Source of the DNA: Helicobacter sp. 13S00482-2
GTDB lineage: Bacteria; Campylobacterota; Campylobacteria; Campylobacterales; Helicobacteraceae
Direction: 5' to 3'
Length of the DNA stretch: 35,719 nucleotides
NCBI RefSeq assembly: GCF_002272795.1
Contig: NZ_MLAT01000014.1
Coordinates: 1 to 35,719 of the forward strand
Shown here: in pieces, positions 1 to 5,946 of the stretch
How positions within the stretch are numbered: the stretch's first letter is position 1
Layout of the letters: every line of letters begins with the position of its first letter
The notes under the pieces: generated by a model
Told to the model about the DNA's origin: nothing
Databases searched by the model: none
The model's input: the letters and a program-made list of their open reading frames with translations, nothing else
Made by a program: the position numbers and the translations under genes

Positions 1-5
1 AAGAA

Positions 6-398
6 TTGGAGGAAAAACGTGCTCAGGAAATGTTGAATGAAAAACCTTACTGGCTTATGCATTTTGAAAAGTTTGAAGCTAAAATGGAAAAGAAAATTGA
101 AGCTAAAATGGAAAAGGAAAAAGGAAAAAAAGGACCTGTAGCAAGATTTTTCATTCACATTTACAATATCCTGATGTTTTTCGCTCTCCCTTTTCCAGCT
201 TTCTTGCTTTTCTTGTCTATGATTATATTTGGTTTGTCTGGTGGTCACTATGGAGGTGATTTTATGGGTTTTTCTGGTGTATATACGTTTTTCGGTGTTA
301 TTTTTACTCTCTTGGTTATGACCTTTCTCAGAGGGTTTATGGAAATGTGTGGGCTTGATAGTTCTGATAACAATGGCATATTTCTTGACCCCAATTGA
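6..398 (+). CDS. Small membrane protein, function unknown, probably 5'-partial
   Basis: I do not recognise the family. The protein begins with a highly charged region (about residues 1-42) containing two near-copies of EAKMEK, followed by two hydrophobic segments (about residues 48-76 and 88-108) that look membrane-spanning. The first possible start in the window is TTG at 6, with an ATG at 30. The frame is open to the window edge and no Shine-Dalgarno site is visible, so the gene may start further left. It is on the plus strand, opposite to the tail genes, where a tape-measure gene might be expected after the tail chaperone. It is probably a cargo gene. Confidence 0.55.
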   Translation: MEEKRAQEMLNEKPYWLMHFEKFEAKMEKKIEAKMEKEKGKKGPVARFFIHIYNILMFFALPFPAFLLFLSMIIFGLSGGHYGGDFMGFSGVYTFFGVIFTLLVMTFLRGFMEMCGLDSSDNNGIFLDPN

Positions 399-460
399 CC
401 TTAACCACCCAAAAAAAGCTTCAAATAAATCTTTGAATTTATTGCTCTTCTTTAATCCAT

Positions 461-598
461 TCATATCTTCACCTCAACTATTTTTCTAGCTATTTTTGTG
501 TATTGTAAAAATTCACTAAACTGCATATCTTTGATGTCTTTAAGGCTGAAGTGCAAGGCATAGCCTATTAAAGCTATGCCCTCTCTTAGTCCGATACA
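461..598 (-). other. Possible -1 frame extension of the tail chaperone (gpE' type)
   Basis: After the chaperone stop, the -1 frame on the minus strand stays open for about 45 codons. It encodes a peptide containing ALHFSLKDIKDMQFSEF and QYTKIARKI. In P2-like phages the second chaperone product is a -1 frameshift extension with a similar short helical domain. Here the overlap with the upstream frame is only about four codons (598-587), and I see no canonical slippery heptamer such as TTTTTTG. Internal initiation at a TTG near 559 is an alternative. The ATGA at 464-461 would allow coupling to a following start, but that frame is only an antisense shadow of the plus-strand gene. Confidence 0.4.
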
Positions 599-831
599 TC
601 AACCCCGATGAACTCTTTCACGCTTTCTAATAACTGCTTGAATTCTCTAACAGATAAGCTATTGATTGAATCAATGGTTAGATCACCTCCACTCATATCT
701 ACTAGCAAGGCTTTGGAAATACCTAATTCATCTTTGCCATATTTCTTTTGTGCTGATTCTAGCTGGAGTACTGTGGGTTCTTTGAGTGTGATTTCTCTAT
801 CATCACTGAATTTAAATGTTTTTGTTAGCAT
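586..831 (-). CDS. Phage tail assembly chaperone (gpE-like)
   Basis: An 81-residue protein starting MLTKTFKFSDDREITLKEPT and ending GVDVSD. It fits the small P2/Mu-type tail chaperones encoded between the tube/sheath genes and the tape measure. They coat the tape measure while the tail is built and are absent from the mature tail. The frame is open upstream to 1008, but ATG 831 has a clear AAGGAG-type site (AAAGGAGCTAAA), whereas the upstream part runs through hairpins and a promoter shared with another locus. It is separated from the sheath gene by a plus-strand micro-ORF module. A possible -1 frame extension follows. Confidence 0.65.
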   Translation of the reverse strand: MLTKTFKFSDDREITLKEPTVLQLESAQKKYGKDELGISKALLVDMSGGDLTIDSINSLSVREFKQLLESVKEFIGVDVSD

Positions 832-863
832 TTTAGCTCCTTTGTTGTGTTTTATTTGTTTGA

Positions 864-944
864 CCTTCTTATGAAGGCCAAGATAATGCACACGATTTAA
901 ATTCGTGTGGTTTTCTAATTTTATAGGTTTCTTGAAAAACCTAT
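864..944. other. Three small hairpins upstream of the tail chaperone
   Basis: Three perfect inverted repeats lie in a row: CCTTC/GAAGG (864-877), CACACGA/TCGTGTG (889-909) and ATAGGTTT/AAACCTAT (923-944). They fall between the chaperone start and the promoter block of micro-ORF module 1. In the minus-strand late transcript they would lie in the chaperone leader. None has a long T run on the minus side, so I read them as RNA structure or processing sites, not terminators. Confidence 0.4.
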
Positions 945-953
945 CTTCTTTTA

Positions 954-1058
954 AAGGCAAAGCCTCAACTACGTTCCTAAAGCCATAGATTGATACGCAC
1001 TTTGTCATAATTTGTGTCTAAAAATCACAATAATTACAATAAAATGCTATAATCTACC
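954..1058 (+). repeat. Promoter block, copy 1 (near-identical to 3563-3667)
   Basis: About 105 bp reading from AGGCA.AGCCTCAACTACG through TTGTCATAATTTGTG to TGCTATAATCTACCC is repeated at 3563-3667 with only two or three differences. Both copies end at the -10 element of a micro-ORF module, and the similarity drops sharply just after it. The blocks therefore carry the promoter, and apparently an upstream control region, of modules 1 and 2. Confidence 0.85.
1045..1053 (+). promoter_or_regulatory. Extended -10 promoter of micro-ORF module 1
   Basis: TGCTATAAT is a consensus extended -10 element, preceded by AT-rich sequence and without a clear -35 box. The same nonamer is found at the start of modules 2 and 3. 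Transcription would start near 1060, just before the TCTAAG/CTTAGA hairpin. Confidence 0.75.
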
Positions 1059-1059
1059 C

Positions 1060-1190
1060 GTCTAAGCTGATTACTTAGATATGGCTTTTAAAAAAGGTAT
1101 GACGTCCAAATAAGAGGTTGAGTGTCCATTACGGCCTCCTTTTAGAAATAAACCAGCTTCCCTATTTAAGGTTAGCTGGTTTTTTTTTGG
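1060..1190 (+). ncRNA. Structured leader RNA of module 1, ending at an intrinsic terminator
   Basis: The leader contains, in order, a 5' hairpin (TCTAAG 1061-1066 with CTTAGA 1074-1079), an A-rich stretch, and GGTATGACGT (1096-1105), which is complementary to ACGTCATACC (1329-1338) just after the peptide stop. Next come CCTCCTTTT (1135-1143), complementary to the Shine-Dalgarno sequence AAAAGGAGG (1223-1231), and a terminator hairpin AACCAGCT/AGCTGGTT (1151-1181) with nine Ts. A terminated RNA of about 130 nt would carry the anti-Shine-Dalgarno arm free to act in trans. The read-through RNA would fold on itself. The pairing is seen directly; transcription and function are inferred. Confidence 0.65.
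1151..1188 (+). terminator. Intrinsic terminator inside module 1 leader
   Basis: An 8-bp stem, AACCAGCT/AGCTGGTT, is followed directly by T9 (1180-1188). It lies between the promoter and the peptide gene, so only read-through transcripts would encode the peptide. Equivalent hairpins with nine Ts are present in modules 2 and 3. Confidence 0.75.
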
Positions 1191-1237
1191 TTAAAAAGTG
1201 GTGGGAAAGTGGGTATCTCTCAAAAAGGAGGTTAAAA

Positions 1238-1324
1238 ATGGACTTTAATCTCTTGGTTGTTATTCTCTCGGTGCTTGTTAGCATTTTTAGAGAAGAGATC
1301 AGGAAATTCCTGCATCTCAAATAA
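1238..1324 (+). CDS. Module 1 hydrophobic micropeptide, 28 aa (toxin-like)
   Basis: ATG 1238 follows a strong AAGGAGG site at 1225-1231. The peptide starts MDFNLLVVILSVLVS, a continuous hydrophobic segment, and ends with the charged amphipathic tail IFREEIRKFLHLK. It shares this design with the peptides at 3824 and 9195, whose tails are IFSKEIRDFFNLK and LFREELRAFFKLK. Length and pattern are those of membrane-acting type I toxins such as TisB or AapA, but I claim no homology. The frame is open back to 1118, but the longer version would run through the leader terminator and is not credible. The gene is antisense to the late tail operon. A small lysis or superinfection factor is the main alternative. 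Confidence 0.7.
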   Translation: MDFNLLVVILSVLVSIFREEIRKFLHLK

Positions 1325-1342
1325 CCATACGTCATACCCTTT

Positions 1343-1377
1343 CACCCTAAGGGACTCATCACCCCTTAGGGTGTTTT
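1343..1377 (+). terminator. Terminator of micro-ORF module 1
   Basis: CACCCTAAGGG (1343-1353) pairs with CCCTTAGGGTG (1363-1373), 11 bp, followed by TTTTAGCTTCC and a second T run. A similar hairpin, CACCCTAAG/CTTAGGGTG, ends module 2. It lies just before the sheath stop codon and has no T run on the minus strand, so it should not stop the late transcript. Confidence 0.75.
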
Positions 1378-1387
1378 AGCTTCCTTT

Positions 1388-2476
1388 TTATAACTCTTTC
1401 ACCAGTTCGCTTCCATAGCTATTAACCTTATAGATCTTGTTGGTTAGATTTTTAAGCAATGGCATCTCTTGGATTTCGTGCTTGATATAAATCTTTCCTT
1501 CGCCTAAACTTTCGTTGGTATTTAGATCTGTGGGCACTGAGACTTTAAAGCCAACAGCGACGTTATTTGCTACTAGCTTTCTATAAAAGCTCTCTAAGTC
1601 ATCTACGACCTTTTTGAGTACATCACTGACTTGTTTGTCGATGGCTTGTTTTTGGGATTTTACTATGGATTCTATGATGGTATCAAAGATGAGTACAGAG
1701 TGAAGGGATTTAAAATCACTATCCCTGCTTTCTCCTCCCCAAGCACGAAGACCATCATCAGAGATGACAAGAGTAATACCCGCTTCTCTTAATCTATCAG
1801 CCTCAGAGGATTCTCCAGATATAAACTCTGCTTTATCGATGATGGAGATGATGCCAGAGATGATTTTATTAGAAAAGCTTTGAGCAAATCCATATTCAGA
1901 ACTAGCTATCACTTTGGCATAGTTTCCTATGATGAAGTTTCCTAATGGTCTTATCACCTTATCAAGACGTTCTACTTTTTGATAAGTGATGATGGCACGT
2001 TTATCTTTAAAATCTTTGATTGCTTTTAAAATCTCTTCTTCTTTTGTTTGGGGTACTTCGATGGTGTAGATAGCTCCTAGTTTAATAGATACATTTTTTA
2101 GGGCTTCCCATATGCCTTTATCACTATTGTAACTAGGGGCTAAGATGAATTTAGGACTAAAGCCTGTACTAGCCTCAGATAAAATCAAATCATTGATGGC
2201 TTTGAGTATGCTTTGACTTGATTTATCATCTTTAACAAAAGAAGAAGTGATGATGGTGGATTCTAGCCCTGTGGCTTTTAAATCATTTAGGGCTTCTTTG
2301 ATGCTCCCATCTCCTGTATTTTCAAGGGCTTCTTTGATGGTGGGGTAGGTTTTAAGTCCTGTGTTTTTGATAGTGACATCATCTCCAACAATTGCGATGG
2401 TTCTTGTGCTTTTGATAGAAATATCACTTGTATTTGAGTTCTTTAATTCGATGTTGATTCCATATTTGCTTGGCAT
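1388..2476 (-). CDS. Contractile tail sheath protein (P2 FI-like)
   Basis: This 362-residue protein forms the contractile sheath around the tail tube. The start, with SIKSTRTIAIVGDD, and the central alternating hydrophobic and charged segments fit the Mu/P2 sheath family, which is usually about 360-500 residues. ATG 2476 has a GGAGAACC site directly upstream. The transcribed order here is tube first and sheath second, the reverse of P2. The space between the two genes is filled with hairpin-rich tandem repeats. Module 1 lies just downstream in the opposite orientation. Confidence 0.85.
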   Translation of the reverse strand: MPSKYGINIELKNSNTSDISIKSTRTIAIVGDDVTIKNTGLKTYPTIKEALENTGDGSIKEALNDLKATGLESTIITSSFVKDDKSSQSILKAINDLILSEASTGFSPKFILAPSYNSDKGIWEALKNVSIKLGAIYTIEVPQTKEEEILKAIKDFKDKRAIITYQKVERLDKVIRPLGNFIIGNYAKVIASSEYGFAQSFSNKIISGIISIIDKAEFISGESSEADRLREAGITLVISDDGLRAWGGESRDSDFKSLHSVLIFDTIIESIVKSQKQAIDKQVSDVLKKVVDDLESFYRKLVANNVAVGFKVSVPTDLNTNESLGEGKIYIKHEIQEMPLLKNLTNKIYKVNSYGSELVKEL

Positions 2477-2477
2477 G

Positions 2478-3039
2478 GGTTCTCCTTATATTTTATATTG
2501 CGTTCAGATGAACGCTATCACTACGCAGATTAAAAATCTGCTTCGCTCCTAAAGTTATCGGGTTATTCCAAAGCGTTGCTTTGTCAGTAACCCAGTTTTA
2601 TAGGTGCTCCTCTAGCTGACTCACTCATATTCCTAAGAAATTAAGAGATGTTTTTTACGCAGATTAAAAATCTGCTTCGCTCCTAAAGTTATCGGGTTAT
2701 TCCAAAGCGTTGCTTTGTCAGTAACCCAGTTTTATAGGTGCTCCTTATATTTTATATTGCGTTCAGATGAACGCTATCACTACGCAGATTAAAAATCTGC
2801 TTCGCTCCTAAAGTTATCGGGTTATTCCAAAGCGTTGCTTTGTCAGTAACCCAGTTTTATAGGTGCTCCTTATATTTTATATTGCGTTCAGATGAACGCT
2901 ATCACTACGCAGATTAAAAATCTGCTTCGCTCCTAAAGTTATCGGGTTATTCCAAAGCGTTGCTTTGTCAGTAACCCAGTTTTATAGGTGCTCCTCTAGC
3001 TGACTCACTCATATTCCTAAGAAATTAAGAGATGTTTTT
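2478..3039. repeat. Tandem hairpin repeats between tube and sheath genes
   Basis: An 89-bp core occurs four times (2522-2610, 2656-2744, 2781-2869, 2906-2994). The cores are joined by two linkers. The 36-bp linker contains the hairpin GCGTTC/GAACGC and is also present before the sheath start. The 45-bp linker (2611-2655 and 2995-3039) includes the last codons of the tube gene. Each core holds GCAGATTaaaAATCTGC and a larger nested stem, GGGTTA/TAACCC around CAAAGC/GCTTTG. The copies look identical, so the expansion is recent. It was probably produced by repeated duplication of one tube-to-sheath intergenic region. The array is not a CRISPR because no unique spacers separate the copies. Confidence 0.9.
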
Positions 3040-3534
3040 TCTGATTTCTAGATACTGATCAATACCATTGATGGCATAAATAGAGTTATGCACATCATAG
3101 AGAATTGCAGGGAGTTTATCTATTTGATAGCTAAACATATACACATTCATCTCCATAGACATCTCAGCTTCTTTGTTCATTTCAAATTTTGGTAATTCCA
3201 GGATTTTTATATTTCCATTGAAGGTAGCAATAATTTGAGTTTCTTTTTTTATCATTCCTGAACTTGAAAGATTGGATTTGATATAAATCACTTGGGGGAT
3301 ATAAGCATTGAGGGTATTGAAATACACCATATCTACATTAGAGAGAACAAATTTAGCCGATAAGGGCTTTAATGTTGGCAGTACTTGCTCATATTTGCCA
3401 ATACTTCCTGTTTGCTCTATGGTTTCTTGCTCAATTTTAGGAGGTTCGAAGGATTTAAGTACCCCCAAACAACCTATTCCATCTATAAATACATTGCCTC
3501 CGCTAAAAGCTTGTGCGTTAAAGTTAAATGCCAT
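3025..3534 (-). CDS. Tail tube protein (P2 FII-like)
   Basis: A 169-residue protein that would form the inner tail tube. The pattern GIGCLGVLKSFEPPKIEQET followed by a series of short beta-strand segments is typical of the P2 FII family, and the length agrees. It starts at ATG 3534 with an AAGGAGT site. Its last codons are duplicated inside the repeat array downstream. The promoter block of module 2 lies immediately upstream on the other strand. Confidence 0.85.
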   Translation of the reverse strand: MAFNFNAQAFSGGNVFIDGIGCLGVLKSFEPPKIEQETIEQTGSIGKYEQVLPTLKPLSAKFVLSNVDMVYFNTLNAYIPQVIYIKSNLSSSGMIKKETQIIATFNGNIKILELPKFEMNKEAEMSMEMNVYMFSYQIDKLPAILYDVHNSIYAINGIDQYLEIRKNIS

Positions 3535-3562
3535 TTTGACTCCTTGTTGTATTGATTTTTTA

Positions 3563-3667
3563 GAGGCAGAGCCTCAACTACGTTCCTAAAGCCCTAGATT
3601 GATACGCACTTTGTCATAATTTGTGTCTAAAAATCACAATAATTACAATAAAATGCTATAATCTACC
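3563..3667 (+). repeat. Promoter block, copy 2 (near-identical to 954-1058)
   Basis: Second copy of the 105-bp block ending in TGCTATAATCTACCC. Its near identity with copy 1, next to leaders that have diverged completely, shows either recent duplication followed by replacement of the leader or selection to keep the promoters alike and the RNA arms different. Confidence 0.85.
3654..3662 (+). promoter_or_regulatory. Extended -10 promoter of micro-ORF module 2
   Basis: TGCTATAAT, identical to the module 1 promoter and in the same sequence context. Transcription would start near 3668, at the TATCCAA/TTGGATA hairpin (3669-3691). Confidence 0.75.
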
Positions 3668-3770
3668 CTATCCAACTTGACGGATTGGATAAAGGTCGAT
3701 TTTAAAAAAATGCGAACCTTGAATGTTGAGAAAACCAGCCATTCTTTAGGAGTGGTTGGTTTTTTTTTGT
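3668..3770 (+). ncRNA. Structured leader RNA of module 2, ending at an intrinsic terminator
   Basis: Same order of elements as module 1 with different sequences. AATGCGAA (3709-3716) pairs with TTCGCATT (3919-3926) after the peptide stop. CCTTGAATGTTGAG (3717-3730) is a perfect 14-nt complement of CTCAACATTCAAGG (3799-3812), which contains the start of the Shine-Dalgarno site. The terminator hairpin (3735-3759, ten pairs including two G-U, five-base loop) is followed by T9. The short product would be about 100 nt. This is the strongest of the three anti-Shine-Dalgarno pairings. Confidence 0.7.
3735..3768 (+). terminator. Intrinsic terminator inside module 2 leader
   Basis: CCAGCCATTC pairs with GAGTGGTTGG around the loop TTTAG, followed by nine Ts. 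It separates the promoter from the peptide gene in the same way as in modules 1 and 3. Confidence 0.8.
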
Positions 3771-3823
3771 CCAAAAAGTGGTGGGCGGGTTGGGAACCCT
3801 CAACATTCAAGGAGACCATAGTA

Positions 3824-3910
3824 ATGGACTCAAATACCTTACTTGCGATCGCAGGGATACTTGTGAGTATCTTTAGTAAAGAGATTAGAGACTTCTTTAA
3901 TCTCAAGTAG
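3824..3910 (+). CDS. Module 2 hydrophobic micropeptide, 28 aa (toxin-like)
   Basis: ATG 3824 follows AAGGAGA at 3809-3815. The peptide has the hydrophobic start MDSNTLLAIAGILVS and the amphipathic end IFSKEIRDFFNLK, aligning without gaps to the module 1 peptide. The Shine-Dalgarno site is predicted to be locked by a 14-bp pairing with the leader. The spacer between the terminator and the gene, AAAAAGTGGTGGG, is shared with module 1. The gene lies between the spanin genes and the tube gene, on the opposite strand to both. Confidence 0.7.
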   Translation: MDSNTLLAIAGILVSIFSKEIRDFFNLK

Positions 3911-3926
3911 TCGTGCGATTCGCATT

Positions 3927-3960
3927 CACCCTAAGAGATTCGTCACCCCTTAGGGTGTTT
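3927..3960 (+). terminator. Terminator of micro-ORF module 2
   Basis: CACCCTAAG (3927-3935) pairs with CTTAGGGTG (3949-3957), followed by TTTAGCTTCCTTTTTT. It is the counterpart of the module 1 end terminator. Confidence 0.7.
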
Positions 3961-4108
3961 AGCTTCCTTTTTTCCCTTATAACTATTTTCTATTTTTCTA
4001 ATCCAAATAGCCCAAGATGACCTATTTATAGTATCTCAAGCCTATTTCAAGCCCCTAAATCAAATAAGGGTATGAAATAAGATAAACAGAAAAACTGTTT
4101 ATGTTCTC

Positions 4109-4321
4109 TTATGGAGGTCTATACTCCCCCCTGCAAAAATTCAAATCTTGCTCAATGCTTTCAGAGTACATGAGGATAGATTTTAGATCCTTGAGAATAT
4201 CCCCACTGCTTGTAGGTTTCTCTCTTTTGGGTATCTCACAAACGGTGGGGATAAGCACTTGTTCATAATGCGTACAGGCACTAAAGAGAATTAGGGGTAT
4301 TAAAATAACTATCCATCGCAT
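4109..4321 (-). CDS. Rz1-like outer membrane spanin lipoprotein
   Basis: A 70-residue protein with a hydrophobic signal, MRWIVILIPLILFSAC, and a lipobox LFSAC. The mature protein would start at that cysteine and be anchored in the outer membrane. It overlaps the end of the Rz-like gene in a different frame, the classical Rz/Rz1 arrangement. ATG 4321 has AAAGGACT upstream; a longer start at 4357 would put extra residues before the signal and is less likely. Together with Rz it would fuse the two membranes at the last step of lysis. Confidence 0.8.
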   Translation of the reverse strand: MRWIVILIPLILFSACTHYEQVLIPTVCEIPKREKPTSSGDILKDLKSILMYSESIEQDLNFCRGEYRPP

Positions 4322-4589
4322 CTTTGAGTCCTTTAAGTTTAGCCTCACAGGTTTCATCTTTGAGTTTTATGGTTTTGTATTTGGTGATGATTTTCTCTTG
4401 TGTTTTAGCAATAACATCAGTGTAGTTTTTAGTATCTAGGGCTTTTTTAGCAATAGCATCATTTTGAGTTTTTAGGAGTTCTTTGGCTAATTCAGCTTGA
4501 ACTCCTGAAGTGATTTTGTAATGAATATATCCCTGCAAGAGTGCAAAAGCCAAGAAGGCACCTATGATATAAAATAGGATTTCTTTCAT
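4281..4589 (-). CDS. Rz-like inner membrane spanin
   Basis: A 102-residue protein with one N-terminal membrane segment (about residues 4-20) followed by a lysine- and glutamate-rich region that looks like a coiled coil, as expected for an i-spanin. The start overlaps the endolysin stop by four bases (ATGA), and the 3' end contains the Rz1 start in another frame. The family is hard to assign by sequence, so the call rests on topology and on its place after the holin and endolysin. Confidence 0.75.
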   Translation of the reverse strand: MKEILFYIIGAFLAFALLQGYIHYKITSGVQAELAKELLKTQNDAIAKKALDTKNYTDVIAKTQEKIITKYKTIKLKDETCEAKLKGLKDAMDSYFNTPNSL

Positions 4590-5068
4590 GCATATGCCTC
4601 AAATTTTTTAGCCAATTTTTCTGTGTTACTCATCGCTATTGATAAATTCACAGCTCTGTCTTTGGTTTGTATCGCCCAGCCAGAATTTAGCATCTCTTTA
4701 GATGCCCCTATATAATCCCCACTATTTAAAGCTAAAATCATTTTTTTAAACAACAAAAGGCGTGGGATACCTAAGTTATAGGCCATATCCAAGATGATGC
4801 CCTGCCTGATACCATCTAGTTTATTAAACCAGGTGTAGGTACTGAGTTCTTTTTCTAGAATTTCTAGGTGGGCTATAAGCCAAGCTTCTGCTTGTTTTTT
4901 GCTGTATTTGTTATTATTAAGCAAGATGTCTCTTTGCTCTTCTTCGCTTAAAGGGTGAGCCTGTAGGTTTCTGCCATAGCCGATGGTTTCGATACTGCGA
5001 GTGTCTGTATAACTCTGAGCACGATAGCCTTCGTGGGATTTGATGAATTCTAGGGCTATTTTATTCAT
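4586..5068 (-). CDS. Phage endolysin, GH24 lysozyme (T4-lysozyme-like)
   Basis: The protein hydrolyses peptidoglycan. The GH24 catalytic triad is visible: Glu13 in SHEGYR, Asp22 in YTDT and Thr28 before IGYG. The length, 160 residues, is normal for the family. There is no signal peptide, so export depends on the holin encoded just upstream, whose stop overlaps this start (ATGA). A spanin pair follows. The four genes form a complete lysis cassette. Confidence 0.92.
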   Translation of the reverse strand: MNKIALEFIKSHEGYRAQSYTDTRSIETIGYGRNLQAHPLSEEEQRDILLNNNKYSKKQAEAWLIAHLEILEKELSTYTWFNKLDGIRQGIILDMAYNLGIPRLLLFKKMILALNSGDYIGASKEMLNSGWAIQTKDRAVNLSIAMSNTEKLAKKFEAYA

Positions 5069-5382
5069 TCCTCTTCCTTTATATCTAGCTTTTTTTTCAA
5101 AAAACGTATGAAGATTCTAGCGATGGTCTCTGCTCCTATGAAGCCTAAGCCCCCACCGATAGAACAAGCAAGTGAAGGAGGAAGTCCATAAAAAACAAAG
5201 ATTTCATAGCCTATCCAGGTGATAAGCATAGAGCTACCAACGCCATAGATGATGAATTGAATCATCTTGGATTTCGTGTCAATGACTTCTTCAGAGATAG
5301 TCCTTAGCACAAAAAGACAGCCTACAAATAGTCCTATCAAAGCTACAAAAATATATGTTCTCATTAAATCTAAGAGATTCAT
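5065..5382 (-). CDS. Phage holin
   Basis: A 105-residue protein with three hydrophobic segments (about residues 8-27, 42-64 and 71-92) and a charged tail, FLKKKLDIKEEE. The glycine-rich SIGGGLGFIGAETIARIF near the end resembles the LydA-type phage holin group. It directly precedes the endolysin with a four-base overlap. It would open the inner membrane to release the lysozyme at a set time. The subfamily is uncertain. Confidence 0.8.
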   Translation of the reverse strand: MNLLDLMRTYIFVALIGLFVGCLFVLRTISEEVIDTKSKMIQFIIYGVGSSMLITWIGYEIFVFYGLPPSLACSIGGGLGFIGAETIARIFIRFLKKKLDIKEEE

Positions 5383-5385
5383 TAT

Positions 5386-5937
5386 TTAGCCTTTGATGAT
5401 ATTTTGATAATCTTCCCATTTGAGGGCTTTGATTTCTTCTATGGTGCTTAAACTCTTTAGGTGCTCTTTTAAAACCCCGCAGATATAAATCATCTGAGAT
5501 TTGTAAGCTAGGCCATCGCTATAGACTTGTTTGATTTGTGCTTTGGTATGGGGGATATTTTGCTTATCATGTGGCGTGGTTTTTTTAGCACATCTAAAAA
5601 AGCCATCGATGTTAGCTAAAACTAAACCCATTAGGTTGATTTGGTCTTCTTGTTTGCCATCATAGATATAGCTTTCTCCTAATGCGTTTGATTCAAAGCT
5701 TTGAAGCAACTTATCACAAGCATTATTGAGTTCTAATGTTTTTCTTACTTTTTCATAATCTAGGATTTCTCTTAGTTTGTCTTGATACTCTTTTGGAAGT
5801 TCTTCTTTGATAAAGGGCTCTTTTAGCTCAATATCTTCTTTGGGCTCTACATATACAAAAGTGCCATTATTATAGATAGTCTTGTACTCTCCTTGTACCT
5901 CTGTTATTTTGCTAGTAGGTAGTTTATAGGTATTCAT
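5386..5937 (-). CDS. Phage tail-associated protein, DUF4376-like
   Basis: This 183-residue protein has the pattern NACDKLLQSFESNALGESY followed by QEDQINLMGLVLANID and a final helical part. It resembles DUF4376 proteins, which are usually encoded after tail fibre genes and act like fibre assembly proteins. It starts at ATG 5937 with an AAGGAGAG site, just after the RCC1-repeat gene. It may help fold or attach the tail fibre, which would be an inference from position. Confidence 0.65.
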   Translation of the reverse strand: MNTYKLPTSKITEVQGEYKTIYNNGTFVYVEPKEDIELKEPFIKEELPKEYQDKLREILDYEKVRKTLELNNACDKLLQSFESNALGESYIYDGKQEDQINLMGLVLANIDGFFRCAKKTTPHDKQNIPHTKAQIKQVYSDGLAYKSQMIYICGVLKEHLKSLSTIEEIKALKWEDYQNIIKG

Positions 5938-5946
5938 TTTCTCTCC

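Noticed and set aside
461-464. Tape-measure gene starting at the ATGA on the minus strand
   Set aside because: The following frame is only the complement of the plus-strand membrane protein gene and has no tape-measure-like helical repeats.
832-1008. Longer start for the tail chaperone at 1008
   Set aside because: The extra 59 residues run through three hairpins and part of a promoter block repeated elsewhere; ATG 831 has a strong ribosome site.
1118-1237. Longer version of the module 1 peptide starting at 1118
   Set aside because: It would translate the leader terminator and anti-Shine-Dalgarno arm and lacks a ribosome site; modules 2 and 3 share only the short form.
2522-2994. CRISPR array
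   Set aside because: Cores of 89 bp with only two kinds of linker and no unique spacers; no cas genes nearby.
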